Below are positions 10,980 through 22,734 of a DNA stretch of 64,000 nt, piece after piece. The DNA comes from Bryopsis sp. KO-2023. Its lineage: Eukaryota; Chlorophyta; Ulvophyceae; Bryopsidales; Bryopsidaceae. Under the pieces are notes generated by a model that saw only the letters and a list, made by a program, of their open reading frames with translations, ran no database searches and was not told the DNA's origin. The stretch lies in the NCBI GenBank assembly GCA_030272585.1, contig BSYQ01000009.1:3472001-3536000 (forward strand). The letters run 5' to 3'. Position 1 is the stretch's first letter, and each line of letters starts with the position of its first letter. Made by a program: the position numbers and the translations under genes.

Positions 10980-13788
10980 TTACACACCGAAGAAAGTCAC
11001 AGGCCGGTCTCCTAACGCTTGGAGCGGCCTCGAATTTCTGCCCAGCGATTCGCCCCCGGTCAAAAACGCCTGGAAGTCCAGCACCTAGTGCAGCAAAGAA
11101 ACAAAAAAAGTCAAAAAAAGCGAGGAATTGCCACATTTCTTTTCTTCTCGTGGCCAGAAAACTGTTTATTTCTAGTCAGTCAAAACCCCTCCTCCTCTTC
11201 TTTTTAATGCACCTAGAATTAGAATGAGAATAAAACACTGGGATTTGACACGCTCAAACCAGCGACACCAACCAACAAGAGAATCAAATTGCTAGTTCAG
11301 GCAATTATGAACTTTCAAATGATGGCTGAGTAAAGTCCCCCTGAAGGCCCCCCATATGGTTAATGACTCCCAACCTCTGAAGCAAAACTGAATAGCTACT
11401 GTTTACTGCCGTCCAAAATGTGGGTGCCCCACCCACTAAACTCACCTGAAATGGCGACACGCTCACAGGATCCTTGAACACAAACCAATCGACAGATTCT
11501 GAACAAGGGGGGGTGGTCAGGGATCCGATGTAATGCATGAACGGTCGGTGGCCGTTTTCGGTCTTTTCCGGCAACAATTTCATGAGATTGATGGCGCCGC
11601 TCACAGGCATCGGTTCTCCGGGATCCTCCGGAGCATCAGACAATGCCTTTGCCACCACAGGATTCGAAAACGACTTCACAGTCATTACGGATCCCAAGAC
11701 GGCGAGACCACCTGTGGCAAAATTCGAAAAACAGAAGTTGGGAAATTGATATATTTTTTTTTGCTAGTTGAATTTGAGATTTTCGCAAAAAAAAGATAGG
11801 TGAAAAACGTATTTTGGAACAGGATTCGAACACCATACCCCCTCAAAAAAAAATCCCAACTGGAATAGAAATCGCCCTCGAATTGGGAGGATCATTCATA
11901 ACTTGCAAAAAAAAACACAGGGGTGTGCACGAGGGCAGAAATATGCTGCTTCGATTAATTTTATTGTCACCATTATTTGACCGGGGCAGATTCGATCCAC
12001 CCCCAAAACATTCGGAATCAAGAGTTTCGTTTTTTACCTGTTGCCTTGTCTTTGTGTACAAGGTGGACTTCCATGGCACCCCTGACTCCATCCATGCTGT
12101 GTTCACTGGGGGCATGGAAATGGAACTGCAGCAACTCTAATTCCCTATCTCCCAGAGTGCAAGTCTGCCCGGGAGGAAAATTGACCTGAAAATATCAAAC
12201 GAGGGGGAAATTCACTTCTCAGCGGTCGTAGACAGCGACTAAACGCTCCTAGGTAAACTTTTTTTTCATTGCATTTCCCAATCCCCACAATGATCTGTTG
12301 TGATGGGTTAGGTTTGGTGTTACACTGTACGTGAGTTTTGTGTTTTTTGCGAGCACAATTATCAACTGGTGACTCGCTGGGGGCATCAGTGTACAAAAAA
12401 ATATTTCATCAAAAAATATTCTGCTGTGAACAGCACATTTTTCATCATCTGCCCCCAGCACATCACAGCCAAAAAAAAGAAAAAAAAATAAAAATAAGAA
12501 AAAAAACATCACCTGCATAGTTCCGTGCCCCGTATTAATGACCGTCGCATTGGTTTCCGGTGTGTAATTGAACTTGAATTGTGCCTGGGTCGAGCCCGTC
12601 ATTTTCTGGACCCCTTCGAAATCTACAGGGGATTGATCCACTCCAGTTTTGCACACGCCGCCCCACGTTGTTGGGCCATTCTCGTACTCTGCAGGGGGGG
12701 GAAAAAAAACAGGTCGAAAAAACTATCTTTTCTTTTGCAAATCTGAAAACAAGGAAACAAAGAAGAAAAAAATGCCTAAACCACTGGAAAAAAGCAGATA
12801 AGGGCCCATAATTTCTTGGCTTTTTTTTTGTCTTTGACGTTGTATACATCATATATATTATACTATAAATTATATACATAATTCAAACTCTGCCCACACT
12901 TCCCCCCCCCAAAAAAAAAGATGGAGCTCAGGCTTAATGGACGCTCACAAGGGAACCACCAGCCTATATCATATTTGATTCAAAACCCCCAAAAAAAACA
13001 GCACCAGATATTTGAAAGTGTTCAAACAAAAAGCTTCAAAATTGTAGACTTTTTGTGCAATCCCCCCCCCCACTTAGAAAAAGGAGAGCTTTTTCTTTCC
13101 CAACTTTTGATTCTTATTGGGGGGGGGGGGGGGCAACCACAAGGAAAAAAGCAGCCACAACACAGTCATTATTTCCCCCCTCCTGAATCATAGTTAACCT
13201 TTTCTCTGAATAGGAGACTAAACAATCAGTTGATAATTATGGTCATCCCGAGGCACGCCATCGATGTCCAACCGCGAAAGCCACGCACCGTATCCCCAAG
13301 AAGGACCTTTCTTGCCCGCAGCCTCCGCGGGCGATTTTATACAAGATTCGGTCGCTATCACGGACAGAGCACCCCATTTGAACAGATCTCTCCTGCTCAC
13401 GGCTCCGTCCCTCTCCGCGCTCAATTTCGAACGACCTTCGCGTTGTTTATCACGTTCCTCCGCGTCGTTATCCGCTTCGCTCCCTGACGCTCGACATCCC
13501 AGTTTCTGTCTTCACCAGAAAGAATTCCAAATAAAAAACCACGTAGCGTCATTGGGGTGAGAAAAACCCGCCACCGGCACGGTGCCAGCCCCCAAAACAT
13601 CAAGGCAGAGAACCCGCCAAGGAAAAACGTGGCGTAAAGATTCCGACTCAGCGTACGAAGAAACCTCTCACTGGCACCTGAACTCTCCGGTTGTGGTCGA
13701 ACGCAGAATGGCGGCAACAGGGAACGGGTGCCGGTCGCTGAACGAACACACCGCCGGTGACGCACAGAGAACAAGCGCTCGCAGCCAT
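10980..13788 (-). CDS. Alpha-type carbonic anhydrase, predicted thylakoid-lumen targeted
   Basis: Catalyses CO2 + H2O to HCO3- + H+ with zinc. Exons on the minus strand: 13788-13672, 13505-13289, 12688-12513, 12185-12038, 11711-11446 and 11084-10980. They sum to 1029 bp, all in phase, giving 342 residues. Residues 1-39 (MAASACSLCV...) are Ala/Arg/Pro-rich like a chloroplast transit peptide. A charged linker follows, then a twin-arginine signal (SRRDLFKWGALSVIA, RR about residues 77-78) with AEA just before the mature part. Core motifs: SWGYG, GPTTWGGVC, DQSPVDF, FHFHAPSEHS (two zinc His), MEVHLVH (third zinc His), YIGSLTTPPCSE, and a C-terminal NSRPLQALGDRPV. This two-step targeting parallels Chlamydomonas CAH3, which supplies CO2 from the lumen in carbon concentration. 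The N-terminal exon rests on composition and phase rather than similarity. Confidence 0.92.
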
Positions 13789-14978
13789 GACGTTTTTCAC
13801 TTTCACGTGGAGTGTAAGGAAGGGTTGTTGCCCATGGGCGACGGGATTGTATTGGTTGTGTATATTTTGTTTCGTCTGCTTGCCTGTCGTGCCTTTGCTG
13901 AGATGGCAGTGAGCCAGTGTCGACGTGATTAGCGCAATTACGGTCAGTTACTGAGGGCATTCGATGTTCACATGTGAATTGGACCACACCAGCTCCTCGT
14001 CATATCGCATTTCAGAGAGGTTGCACCATGACCTTGCTTCTCAAACGGTGCATGGGGTGCAGGAGTGGGCTGTATTTCTTATTTTGGTGGTGAACTTTTT
14101 GGGATTTTTTTTGTCTTCTCCTTGGATTTTGGAAAGTTTTTTGGGTGGGTTCTTTTCATGGTGGTTGCGTTTGTATTTTTCCGGGATTATTTTCGGGCCC
14201 CAATTTGTATAATCCTTAGTCATCTGTCAGATGTTCTACCATCATAATGGATTTTACCCATTTTTCTTCTTTTTTTTGTTGCAATTTCACCATGGAGCAA
14301 CGGAAAACAGAATCTGGGCCAGAAAATGGAATCACCCTTTCTCATGCTGTCCTTTTCAGTTCCACAGGGGCTGTATGTTACAGTGGGGTCCAAGCATTAC
14401 TCGAAATATATTCAGTTGGATTCTGAGGAATGCGGCTCAGATCACAAAATCAGACTCCCAGCCACTTATGAAATTGAGGGGATGAATCAACAAAACACTG
14501 TAGATTCGCAGCTCTCATGACATCTAGTGCCCCTTATTCGAGAAAAGAAGCCAGTACAGATTGAAAAAGGAGCCCCAAAAGCAAAGGCAACTCCTCTATT
14601 TCCCCACAGAGTATAGGAAACCCACTGAGAGGCACTCCCTTCCCTTGCAGTTCATGCAACTGTGTTTGGGCTCACAACATGACACCAAATTTTCGCTCTG
14701 AACCCCCCCCCCCCCCCCAAATCAGAAATCAAGTAATAATAAACACAACAGTTAATCGGACCGCCCAACCAATTGGGGTGTCCTGAAATTGAAAGCCCAT
14801 TGTTCCATCCAGGAGCATTTGTCACTTGATCTTCCTCTTGTCGAGGAAGTGGGCCACATAATAAAGAAAAAAAGAAAAGAAAATATATTCTCCATTGGAG
14901 GAGAATCCACCACAATCAAAGCAAAGAAACCATAAATACCCTTCCCCCCCCATACCCCCATGCCGATTGGCTGACTCT
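13789..14978. other. Region upstream of the carbonic anhydrase gene
   Basis: About 1.2 kb between the carbonic anhydrase start and the end of the next minus-strand gene. Its promoter and 5' UTR should lie at the left end. A C-run of about 18 bases occurs at 14703-14720. On the plus strand, 14356-14485 (after a CAG) reads as a short protein-like stretch containing GLYVTVGSKHYSKYIQLD, but no partner exon was found. I see no RNA gene. Confidence 0.4.
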
Positions 14979-17900
14979 CTAGGCGAAGTCCTGGTTGCTA
15001 TGTTGTGCAGCAATTGTGCCCCCCCAGCCATACGTGCGAACCACTGGAGGGTAGGAGGAGGCTGGGTCCTCTGGCTCAACTGGGGGCATCGGCTGAGCAA
15101 CTGCCCACAAAACACAACAAATCCCCTCATTGAAAAACATGGTCTCTTTGTTTTTGATCAGCACATTTCGCTCCACAGAACCTGCAAAATTGGGTGACGT
15201 CCAAGCACTCACATTTTTCACATGTGATGACTGATACGTCAATGGAATAAAACGGGACACGAAAATGGAGCTTGCATTCTTGCGAAAAACAAAAATTAAC
15301 CAGTGTCTTTTTGACATCGCCACATTACCAGAATTAAATCATAGCAGTTTGATGTCAAAGTCTGGTGCATGTTTCTGACTCCTACCATGGTCGATTTGGG
15401 GTGGGCTTCTTGGGACTGGTTTGGGTGGCTTGTACTTGGGGGCAGGCTTGTAACAAGGGGTGTCAAACCCAGGTGGTGGAGCCATGAATCCTGGTGGGGG
15501 TGATGGAGGTCGCGTTGGCCTGGAGGTGGATTGATCAAACTGCTCCAGCAACTTGGGCACTGCATGGGCCAAGCGCTCGTACTCCTGGATGCAGTTGTAG
15601 AGATTGGCGGAAATCTGGACCCACAAACGCCCTTTCCAGCACTTGATCGAAGCCTGAAGCATGCGTTGCAAAACAAGAAAATCGTTAGCTTTGGGGGTGG
15701 CCCCCAATGATGGATGAAAAAAAAGGAGTTGGATCTTGTCATCAGTTGAATGTCATACATGCACGTCAGGAAAACACCAAAAAATATCAGCAGATATTTT
15801 GAGCTTTCTTTTCGCTTCATGGAGAACACCACAACTGATCAGCATTTGGAGTTCTCTTTCCACTTCATGGAAAACCCATGATCTGAATCGTCCCTCCAAT
15901 AAAACTCACCTCGATTGCGTAACGAATTCTGAGCCCTCGGTGCAGCTCCCATGCGACATCATGTGACACCATTCTGTCGGGCACGTTTGGGAGGCTCACG
16001 GCCGCCGCTGGAACTCCATCCTCCTCCAGCCCTAACAGTTCCACACTCTCCCAAGCAGCAAGGAGGAGATTCGTTGCAGATTGCAACAGCCTGCACCCAA
16101 AAATGAAACGGATTTCTGAGACCTTCAGAAGCAAAATCCCATGGATGCTTCTTGCGTGTCACATATTGAGCAGTCCTTTTTCAAGAGAGAAACATGATAT
16201 TGCCTATACATGTGCATCAAAAAATACCAGAGATTGCGACGCCTTATTTCTGAAAATCCAAGCAGCTGGAAGATCTTCCCAGCTGCAGGGATGGCCATCC
16301 ACGCCGATAAGTCACCAGCCCCTGTCCAGACAAACTCCTGCTGGAATGACAGCCCGGAGCCCTGGGATGCCACCACCGGTCTGACGTTCCCTTGCTCCCG
16401 TCGGTGGACCCACAAGAAGCTGGCACCCTTGGGGGCACAGAACCACTGTACTCCACAGCACGTAGGTCTTGGTTAGATTTGAATGCTCTGAAATCATATC
16501 ATCAAACGCATATGTAGAACATGAGTCTCCAGTGTGGTGTGTGGCGGGAATTCCCGCATGCATTCGAAATTGAGCATATGTACCAACCACCAGTGGAATT
16601 GATCCATCCTATCAGAGTAAAATGACTTCTTGTATAAAATATTGACCATTAATCTATTTCATCTTACCTTGCTCAGATCTGCCGTGTAAAATTGTACCCC
16701 CAAAGTGGGGATGTCGACTGGGAGGCCTCCAACCGCGTCTGAGCCGTCCACCCAAACCTTGCACCCATATCGGTGGCACAGGCTGGTGATTTCCCTGATG
16801 GGGAGCACAACCGGGGGGAAGGTGCAAACATGGTCCAGGATTGCCAACTTTACCCCTGAGATGCCTGATTCCAGCACAAAACCAGACATCTTTTTCAGTT
16901 TTATCTCCTGACAGCTGCCACCTTTTAGTGCACGTCAGGAGTTCCCCAGTTCAGCGAATTGCTGCTGGGACACACTGTACATCTGCAAGAAATTGAGAAA
17001 TATTTCATTGAGGGCGAACAAGCGTTGTTTCTTCTTTCTTCTTGCTTACCGGCCAGAGCTGCCTCGAAAGCTTGAAGAATCCTGCTGCGGCTTTGCAGGA
17101 TCTCCTGGTCAAGAATGACCTCGCCGATCTCAGCTCCAAGCCTTGCTGCCCACCTCACAGCTACATTTCTCGCCTGATTAATCACAGAAAAAGAAAATCA
17201 GTAAGGCAAACACAATCAATCATAAAAGGTCCAAATATGGAGATCACAAAGAATTTCCAGCCAGAATAGTATGTGGTAGTATCGAAAGAAAAAAAAAGTG
17301 ACAGATTGCAATGGAATTCAACTCACGGCGGGAGAGGTGATGCTCGACAGGATGAGCCTGTCTCCCGAGCCGAATTGACCGGATGTCAAAACGGCATGTA
17401 GGCTGTGGGCGGCAGTCGGGACGGGGACGAAGTCTCCCTTGCCCCCACCAAGCAGCTTGGCAAGGCTGGAGCTGGCGGAGGCAGCAGCTGTAGAACACAC
17501 ACACAAACATTTTTGAGTGGAGGCATCAACTATCTATTTCATCTCGAAACAACTTCCACACATTTCCACACACATACACACTCCTGGAGCGAGATATGGC
17601 AGATTTGTCCAAATATCGCTTTGTTGTCAGACTTATTTCAAATACACACACACACGCACATATGGAGAAACATTCTGGCTCACTACTTTTCATGCTTTCC
17701 AGAAGCAATAAATTCTTTCCTCCAGGATCATTCTGCCATTTCCACAACACAATTCCAACTCATTCTGGTGCAGGTTGAAACAGATTCTGATGTCCATTAG
17801 AAATCATTAGCTCACCTGACGCAAACACTTCTTCGACGAAGCACGATGGGCATCCCTCCATGGCTGACTGGTACCAGATTTGCACCTGCCTGGCCAGCCT

Positions 17901-19336
17901 GAATGCACCACCGTATGCAGCGTGCTGGAGGAAAACAGTTCCCCCACTCAGCGCGAAAAGCTCCTGCATTTCGGCTTCAGGGTCCTCAGGGATTTCTGTC
18001 TTGATGTTTTGGACCTGCAAAACAGAATTACATAAGTCAAGATTGTTTGTACAGGCTGGATAAAAACATGTACATGTACAATTGAGTGTCTGATTGTGTG
18101 GGAAACGCATCCACCAGCCAGCTGCCATGTAATAATGCAAGAGTAACCACAGTCAGGCATTACACATCTTTGTATGTATATGCAATGTGTGAACTGCCTG
18201 CTCAGTAAAGACGGAACTGATGGTGCAGACATGCACAAATCAACAATAAAGTTTTTTTCCAGCATATTATTTGTGAGAATGAAATGCATGCATATGAGGG
18301 AGTTTGGCTCATAAAACTCATTAAACAAGAGAATTACCCCAAACTCCTCCACCAGTGGACACAGCACGGCATCATCAGGTTCTGGCTGAAGGCATCTAGT
18401 CGCCAACCTACAAAGAAAAGCAAGGTAGGATAAAAATTCAGATGTTTGAGAAAGAAACAAAAAACTTAATCGAAATGCAAGAAGAAGGAGATCGAATGTG
18501 GGTATATACATGCGGCATTCAACCAACATAAATATTGAAGAATTAATTCTTCCATGAACGCCGCCAACATGTATGCCAAAACACTCCAGCTGGTTTGACA
18601 GTAAATCAAGAATATGTTGGCTTGATTTTTGATCAAAAGAGCATTCCTTATAAATCGAAATTGCATGGGTGCGATACAAAATTGTGTGGCTCGCAACAAG
18701 TTTCATTTTCCAAGTTGGATAGTCAGTTCTGTCTGGAAATTGATTCACTAAAATAATGCATTGCCTTAAGATACTGGCAGATCTGCTGGAAAAGTGCCAC
18801 TCACAGGTCTCGCTCCAGCTGGTCATCGACAGGGTTCAGGACTTTGAATGTGGGTGGAGGGTGGTTGGCATCTACAAAAGAATTTCAATCCATTCCTGAG
18901 TCATGTTTCCACACCAGATCTTGTCCAAAAGCCTGCAATAACACTAGTCATTATCATGGAGGCACACCACCAAGTAAAACTTGGTTCAGCAAGTTTTTGA
19001 TTGGTGAGCCCACACCACTTATTTCCAATTCGGATGGCTGCGTGACCCCGGCATTCTACGACTTGCAGGTGAAACAAGAACACGACTGGCAAGCGACAAG
19101 CGAAGACTGGTTGCGCTCGGGGTGCAGGTGCTTGGCACCGTCTTTGTTACTACAAATCTTGGTCCAGCAAGTAAAACGTATCACGCAGGGAACCGCGGCG
19201 CTGAACAAAAACACGTGGAGCTTTACTCACCCTGGGCGTCCAGTTGTCTCCTACGTCCTCTTCGCCTCCCGACTGTTGCACCCAGCGCCAGGCCGACGAC
19301 AACAACCACAGATGAACACAGCTGGAAGAACCCCAT
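14979..19336 (-). CDS. Class V aminotransferase-fold PLP enzyme (isopenicillin-N epimerase / cysteine desulfhydrase-like)
   Basis: Minus-strand exons: 19336-19231, 18871-18805, 18407-18338, 18014-17816, 17487-17327, 17173-17050, 16855-16668, 16445-16228, 16090-15910, 15653-15386 and 15100-14979. All phases agree, giving about 567 residues. If exon 10 instead reads on to the stop at 15339, the product is 542. Motifs follow the family order: FLQHAAYGGAFR (usual NHGSYG), VPVPTAAHSLHAVL (usual NATxxxN), a GD turn, KLAILDHV, VWVDGSDAVGG (PLP-ring Asp), TADLSKWFCAPKGASFL (Schiff-base Lys) and VWTGAGDLSAW. Plant relatives include L-cysteine desulfhydrase; others are epimerase-like, so the substrate is unknown. 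The N-terminus has a hydrophobic run (VVVVVGLALGATV) followed by RRRGRRR, like a signal anchor. The C-terminal tail is Pro-rich (PPSPPPGFMAPPPGF). Several usually conserved active-site residues differ. Confidence 0.85.
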
Positions 19337-20082
19337 CACTGTGACAGTGGATTGCAAGGAAGCACGGATATGAACCGAACTCGAGGAGCAGGCGAATGGA
19401 GGCAGAACCCGTAAGCAATAGCGACTCAAGGAAGCAAAGCGCGACCAGAACAGCAAATCGGCGGCAAAAGGCAGTGGCAGGGCCAGAATCGGTAAGCACT
19501 CCAGTGGTACTGGCCTTTCTTTGGTTGAGGTACAGAAACACAAACGGCCCGAAAATCAGCACCTCATACCTTGGCATATGACTGTCCTTCCTGAAATCAC
19601 GTTTTTCTGTTGAGTCAGACCCACCTGTAGAACTACTACTGTACGTTTTCTTCTTGTTGGAAGGTGTTAGACGGTTGGTGCTGTTTTGCATCATAGATGT
19701 GGATGGTGTCTGGTGGAATTTTTTGTCGAAACTGCTGTTGCTTGAAGGTGCGGGTTTGAGGAGGCGTGTCCGGCCCTAGAGGATGATGCAACTTGAGATA
19801 TGCTTGCCTACTTTACAGCATCGAGCATTTTTAGTTTTTTTGCATGCACCCAGCAAAATCACCCTCGACCTTCCTACACATTGAAATGTATGAATGTATG
19901 AATGCAGTTTTACGAACGCAGTTGAATTCGGCATGATTGTGTGATCGGATCCTTGCTCCACCAGTCGCACTCAAGTTTTCTGAATCGACCTCCAAGGCCA
20001 AACACCACCATTGATTCTGTGCTTTCGATTTTTCGATCACACTGAACAAGGCACCGAATCGATCACACTTCTACACACAGCC
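19337..20082. promoter_or_regulatory. Divergent intergenic region, PLP enzyme / CSN8
   Basis: 746 bp separate the ATG of the minus-strand PLP enzyme (19336) from the ATG of CSN8 (20083), so both promoters must lie here. Nearest the minus gene the sequence is open in several frames, probably 5' UTR. I cannot identify specific elements. Confidence 0.5.
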
Positions 20083-22606
20083 ATGGATGCGCGGTTGAGG
20101 GAAGTTGTGGAAGCTGGCAATTACGATCGTATCGCGACGTTTCTCGATGAAGCCGAGCTGGAGGTGATTTCTGTTCTTTTGGTTAGGTTTCCGTATCATC
20201 TTTCATTTTCTTTTCTGGGTTGTTGTTTCTTCCTTGTTTTTTTTGGGGGGGAGGGGGGGAGTTTGTTTCTTTGGGAGGGGTGCATTGATTCCTGTGTTTG
20301 CATTAACAGATGTCAATCGGCAATTGGCTGATGATTTGTTTTTGTTCTTTTTTGTTTCTAATGTCATGTGAAATTTTCTTAAAAAAAGTCTGTGGAGGGG
20401 GAGCCCTTATTGAATTGGCCTCATGCGCTTCATCTTCTTTCTCACCTGCATCGGCAATCCTTGTGAGTTTTGTTTTTTTTTCACTTTTTTGAACACTGGC
20501 GATTGCAACTTTAGGCTTTTTTTTTTTCTTTTTTCAAATTTACAACAGCGATGCTTAAAAAAACCAACCATGCAGCCCATTCACCAGTGCAAACGAGTGA
20601 AATTGGCCTGAAGCTATTGGTGTTAAAACATTGCATTTTTTTTTTATGCCTTCCCCCCCTGCTCTCTTCTTCTTCTTCTTATGACACAAAAGTTGCAGAA
20701 AAAAAAACGAAAGTTATTCCATCTATTTTTTTTCTTTTTCTTTTTTACAGACCAAAAGAAAATATTCTTATGGAACGTGTTCGATGATAATTTCTTTGCT
20801 GATATTGAAAGGATGCCCAAGAGCAATCATTCCAATTGCTCAAATTCTTTATTTTCTTTTTCATTATAATCATTGGGCGTAAAGCGTTTGTTGGTGGTAA
20901 AAATAAAAAAATAGGAGTTTTAGGAATTGTTTTTTTTAGAAATGAAAAACCCTAATTAAATAAAATCTCTTTTCTTTTTGTTTCGTTCTTTCAAATGTGT
21001 TCAATTGAGGCTGAAAGCCCGAGCAATATTGGTGGTTTTGCTCTATTTTCTTCATTATTTATTATTTTGTTAATCATTTTTTTGTGCCCTGGAAAACAGA
21101 GCAAGGCCAGGTCTGCAGATAAACAGAGCAAACCCTTGGATATTTTTTGTTTGATTAAATTTTGAATTTTTTGAATTCACTTTATTTTACTTTTATGAAT
21201 CTCCTATGTGCAGTTCATCATTTTACAGTTTGTGTTTGTTTTTATCGTTTCAGAGAAGATGCCCGGTTTTTGTACAAAAGATTCCCTGAGGCTGCAAAGG
21301 TACTCAGACTTCCAGAAAGGCAATCTATTTATAGAACTTCTTATGTGTATATGTTCTGCATAATTTTTATGTTGCACATGGAGGGGATGTGACTGACAAT
21401 TTTTTTTTCACTTTTCTTTTTCGGAGGCACGACCTCCAGAAAAAAAATGGCACTCATCACTTCTTGGGAAATTTTTTCAAAAATGCGTCCTCCGTGCCAA
21501 AAGTGGATGAAAATTTATCAAAGAATGCGTTTTATTCCTGCTCGGCCTCCATCTTTTTGAAGAAAATTGTTTCAAGTTTGAGCTGTGGTTGATCTTCAGG
21601 AAAAGCCCGAAGTGCAAGCGGCATGGAGAATATGCAAGCTGTTTTGGAATCGTTCTTACGAGAGTTACTGGGAGGCTTTACAGGGATATGAGTGGAGTCC
21701 GGAGGTTGCGCTCATCGTTCATTCGTTGGGGTGTTCTGCGCAAGAAAAAATAATGAAACTGGTGGAAAAAGCTTACTCGAACATATCGGCGGAGAAATTG
21801 GCCAGGTTTACTGGAATGTCGCATCAAGAAGCCTTGCAGAGTGAGTGAATGGATGTGTCGGTGTTTCTTTTGTTAAGAAAAAAAAACGAACAGGCATATA
21901 TTTTTTTTGCTTGGGCTTTGTTGAGAACATTGAAAAAGCAGTTGCTTTTTTTGCCTTTTTTGCCTTTTTTGCCTTTTTTTGCCTTTTGTTGCCTTTTTTT
22001 GCTTTTTTGCTTTTCAGAAGGAGTAATAAAGCTTTCGAACTTGGACATGAATGCCAAAACTTTTTTTATTTTTTTTATTTTTTCTGGGAATTATATCTTT
22101 TTGCAGCAAAATTTTGCTCAACATATTTTTTAAAGGGGACTGTGATATATATTTTTGCAGAAGCTCAAGAATTGGGATGGGAAATCCAAGAAAACACTTT
22201 GAAGGTGAAATGATAAATGATGATATAATTTCTTTTCTTTTTTGTTTCGGGGCCGTCGACATCTTTTTTTTATTATTATTTTCCATTCAAGCGCCGCCCC
22301 CTCGGCTGAAAATTTTGATGATCATTTTTTTTCCTCTCACCGTTTTTTTTTTGTTGAATTCTCCTCCTTCGCATCCCCATTGTTTTTTTCCATTTCAAAA
22401 AAGATGAAAAAAATATTCACTACTGGATGAACTCCCTGATGATTTAGAAAAGAATGCTGCTTTTGTTTGTTCCATTGTTGGCTTTTTAAATGTGTGTGGT
22501 GTGGGTTTTTGTTTTTTTAATTTGATAGATTGTTAAAAAGCCTCCACCCCCTGCATCGAGAGATGGATTGAGAAATCTTCAGCAACTAACAGAGTGGGTT
22601 GCATAA
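20083..22606 (+). CDS. CSN8: COP9 signalosome complex subunit 8
   Basis: CSN8 is a small PCI-family subunit of the COP9 signalosome, which removes NEDD8/RUB from cullin-RING ubiquitin ligases. In plants it is needed for light-regulated development. Exons: 20083-20163, 20389-20462, 21254-21299, 21600-21840, 22161-22204 and 22529-22606. They sum to 564 bp in phase, giving 187 residues (Arabidopsis CSN8 is about 197). Matching blocks include LNWPHALHLLSHLHRQS, EDARFLYKRFPEAAK, PEVQAAWRICKLFWNRSY, ALQGYEWSPEV, EKAYSNISAEKLARFTGMS, ELGWEIQENTL and a terminal LQQLTEWVA. Exon 2 (74 bp) was found by similarity and phase; its acceptor has a weak pyrimidine tract. The start ATG begins MDARLREVVEAGNYDRIATF, matching the first CSN8 helix. 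Confidence 0.9.
21944..22016. repeat. TTTTTTGCC tandem array in CSN8 intron 4
   Basis: About seven 10-bp units of the form GCCTTTTTT in a row, with length variation in the T-runs. It is intronic and probably a slippage-prone simple repeat. Confidence 0.8.
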
Positions 22607-22734
22607 CCAAATGAACATCGGAAAAATTCCAACCTTGTTAATTTTTCCCCCGAGTTTGGAGGATTTTTCTTCTTCTTCTTTTTCTTGTGTTGGGTAAATT
22701 GTTTTTTATTGTTTTTTTTCAAGAAAATGTGATT
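22607..22734. other. Short intergenic stretch after CSN8
   Basis: A T-rich 3' flank of CSN8 with no open frame worth reporting. Confidence 0.4.

Noticed and set aside
11815-11845. Minus-strand TGTTCGAATCC resembling a pol III B box
   Set aside because: No A box at the right distance and no tRNA stems. It lies in an intron of the carbonic anhydrase gene.
13421-13987. 188-codon open frame on the minus strand over the carbonic anhydrase 5' end
   Set aside because: It is a different frame from the transit-peptide and Tat exons, which join in phase to the catalytic core. Its product shows no similarity I recognise.
14356-14485. Plus-strand exon-like stretch with GLYVTVGSKHYSKYIQLD
   Set aside because: No partner exon, start or end could be found. 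Kept only as a note in the intergenic entry.
17948-18826. 292-codon minus-strand open frame
   Set aside because: Reads through introns of the PLP enzyme in a mostly different frame. The true exons 3 and 4 are short segments within it.
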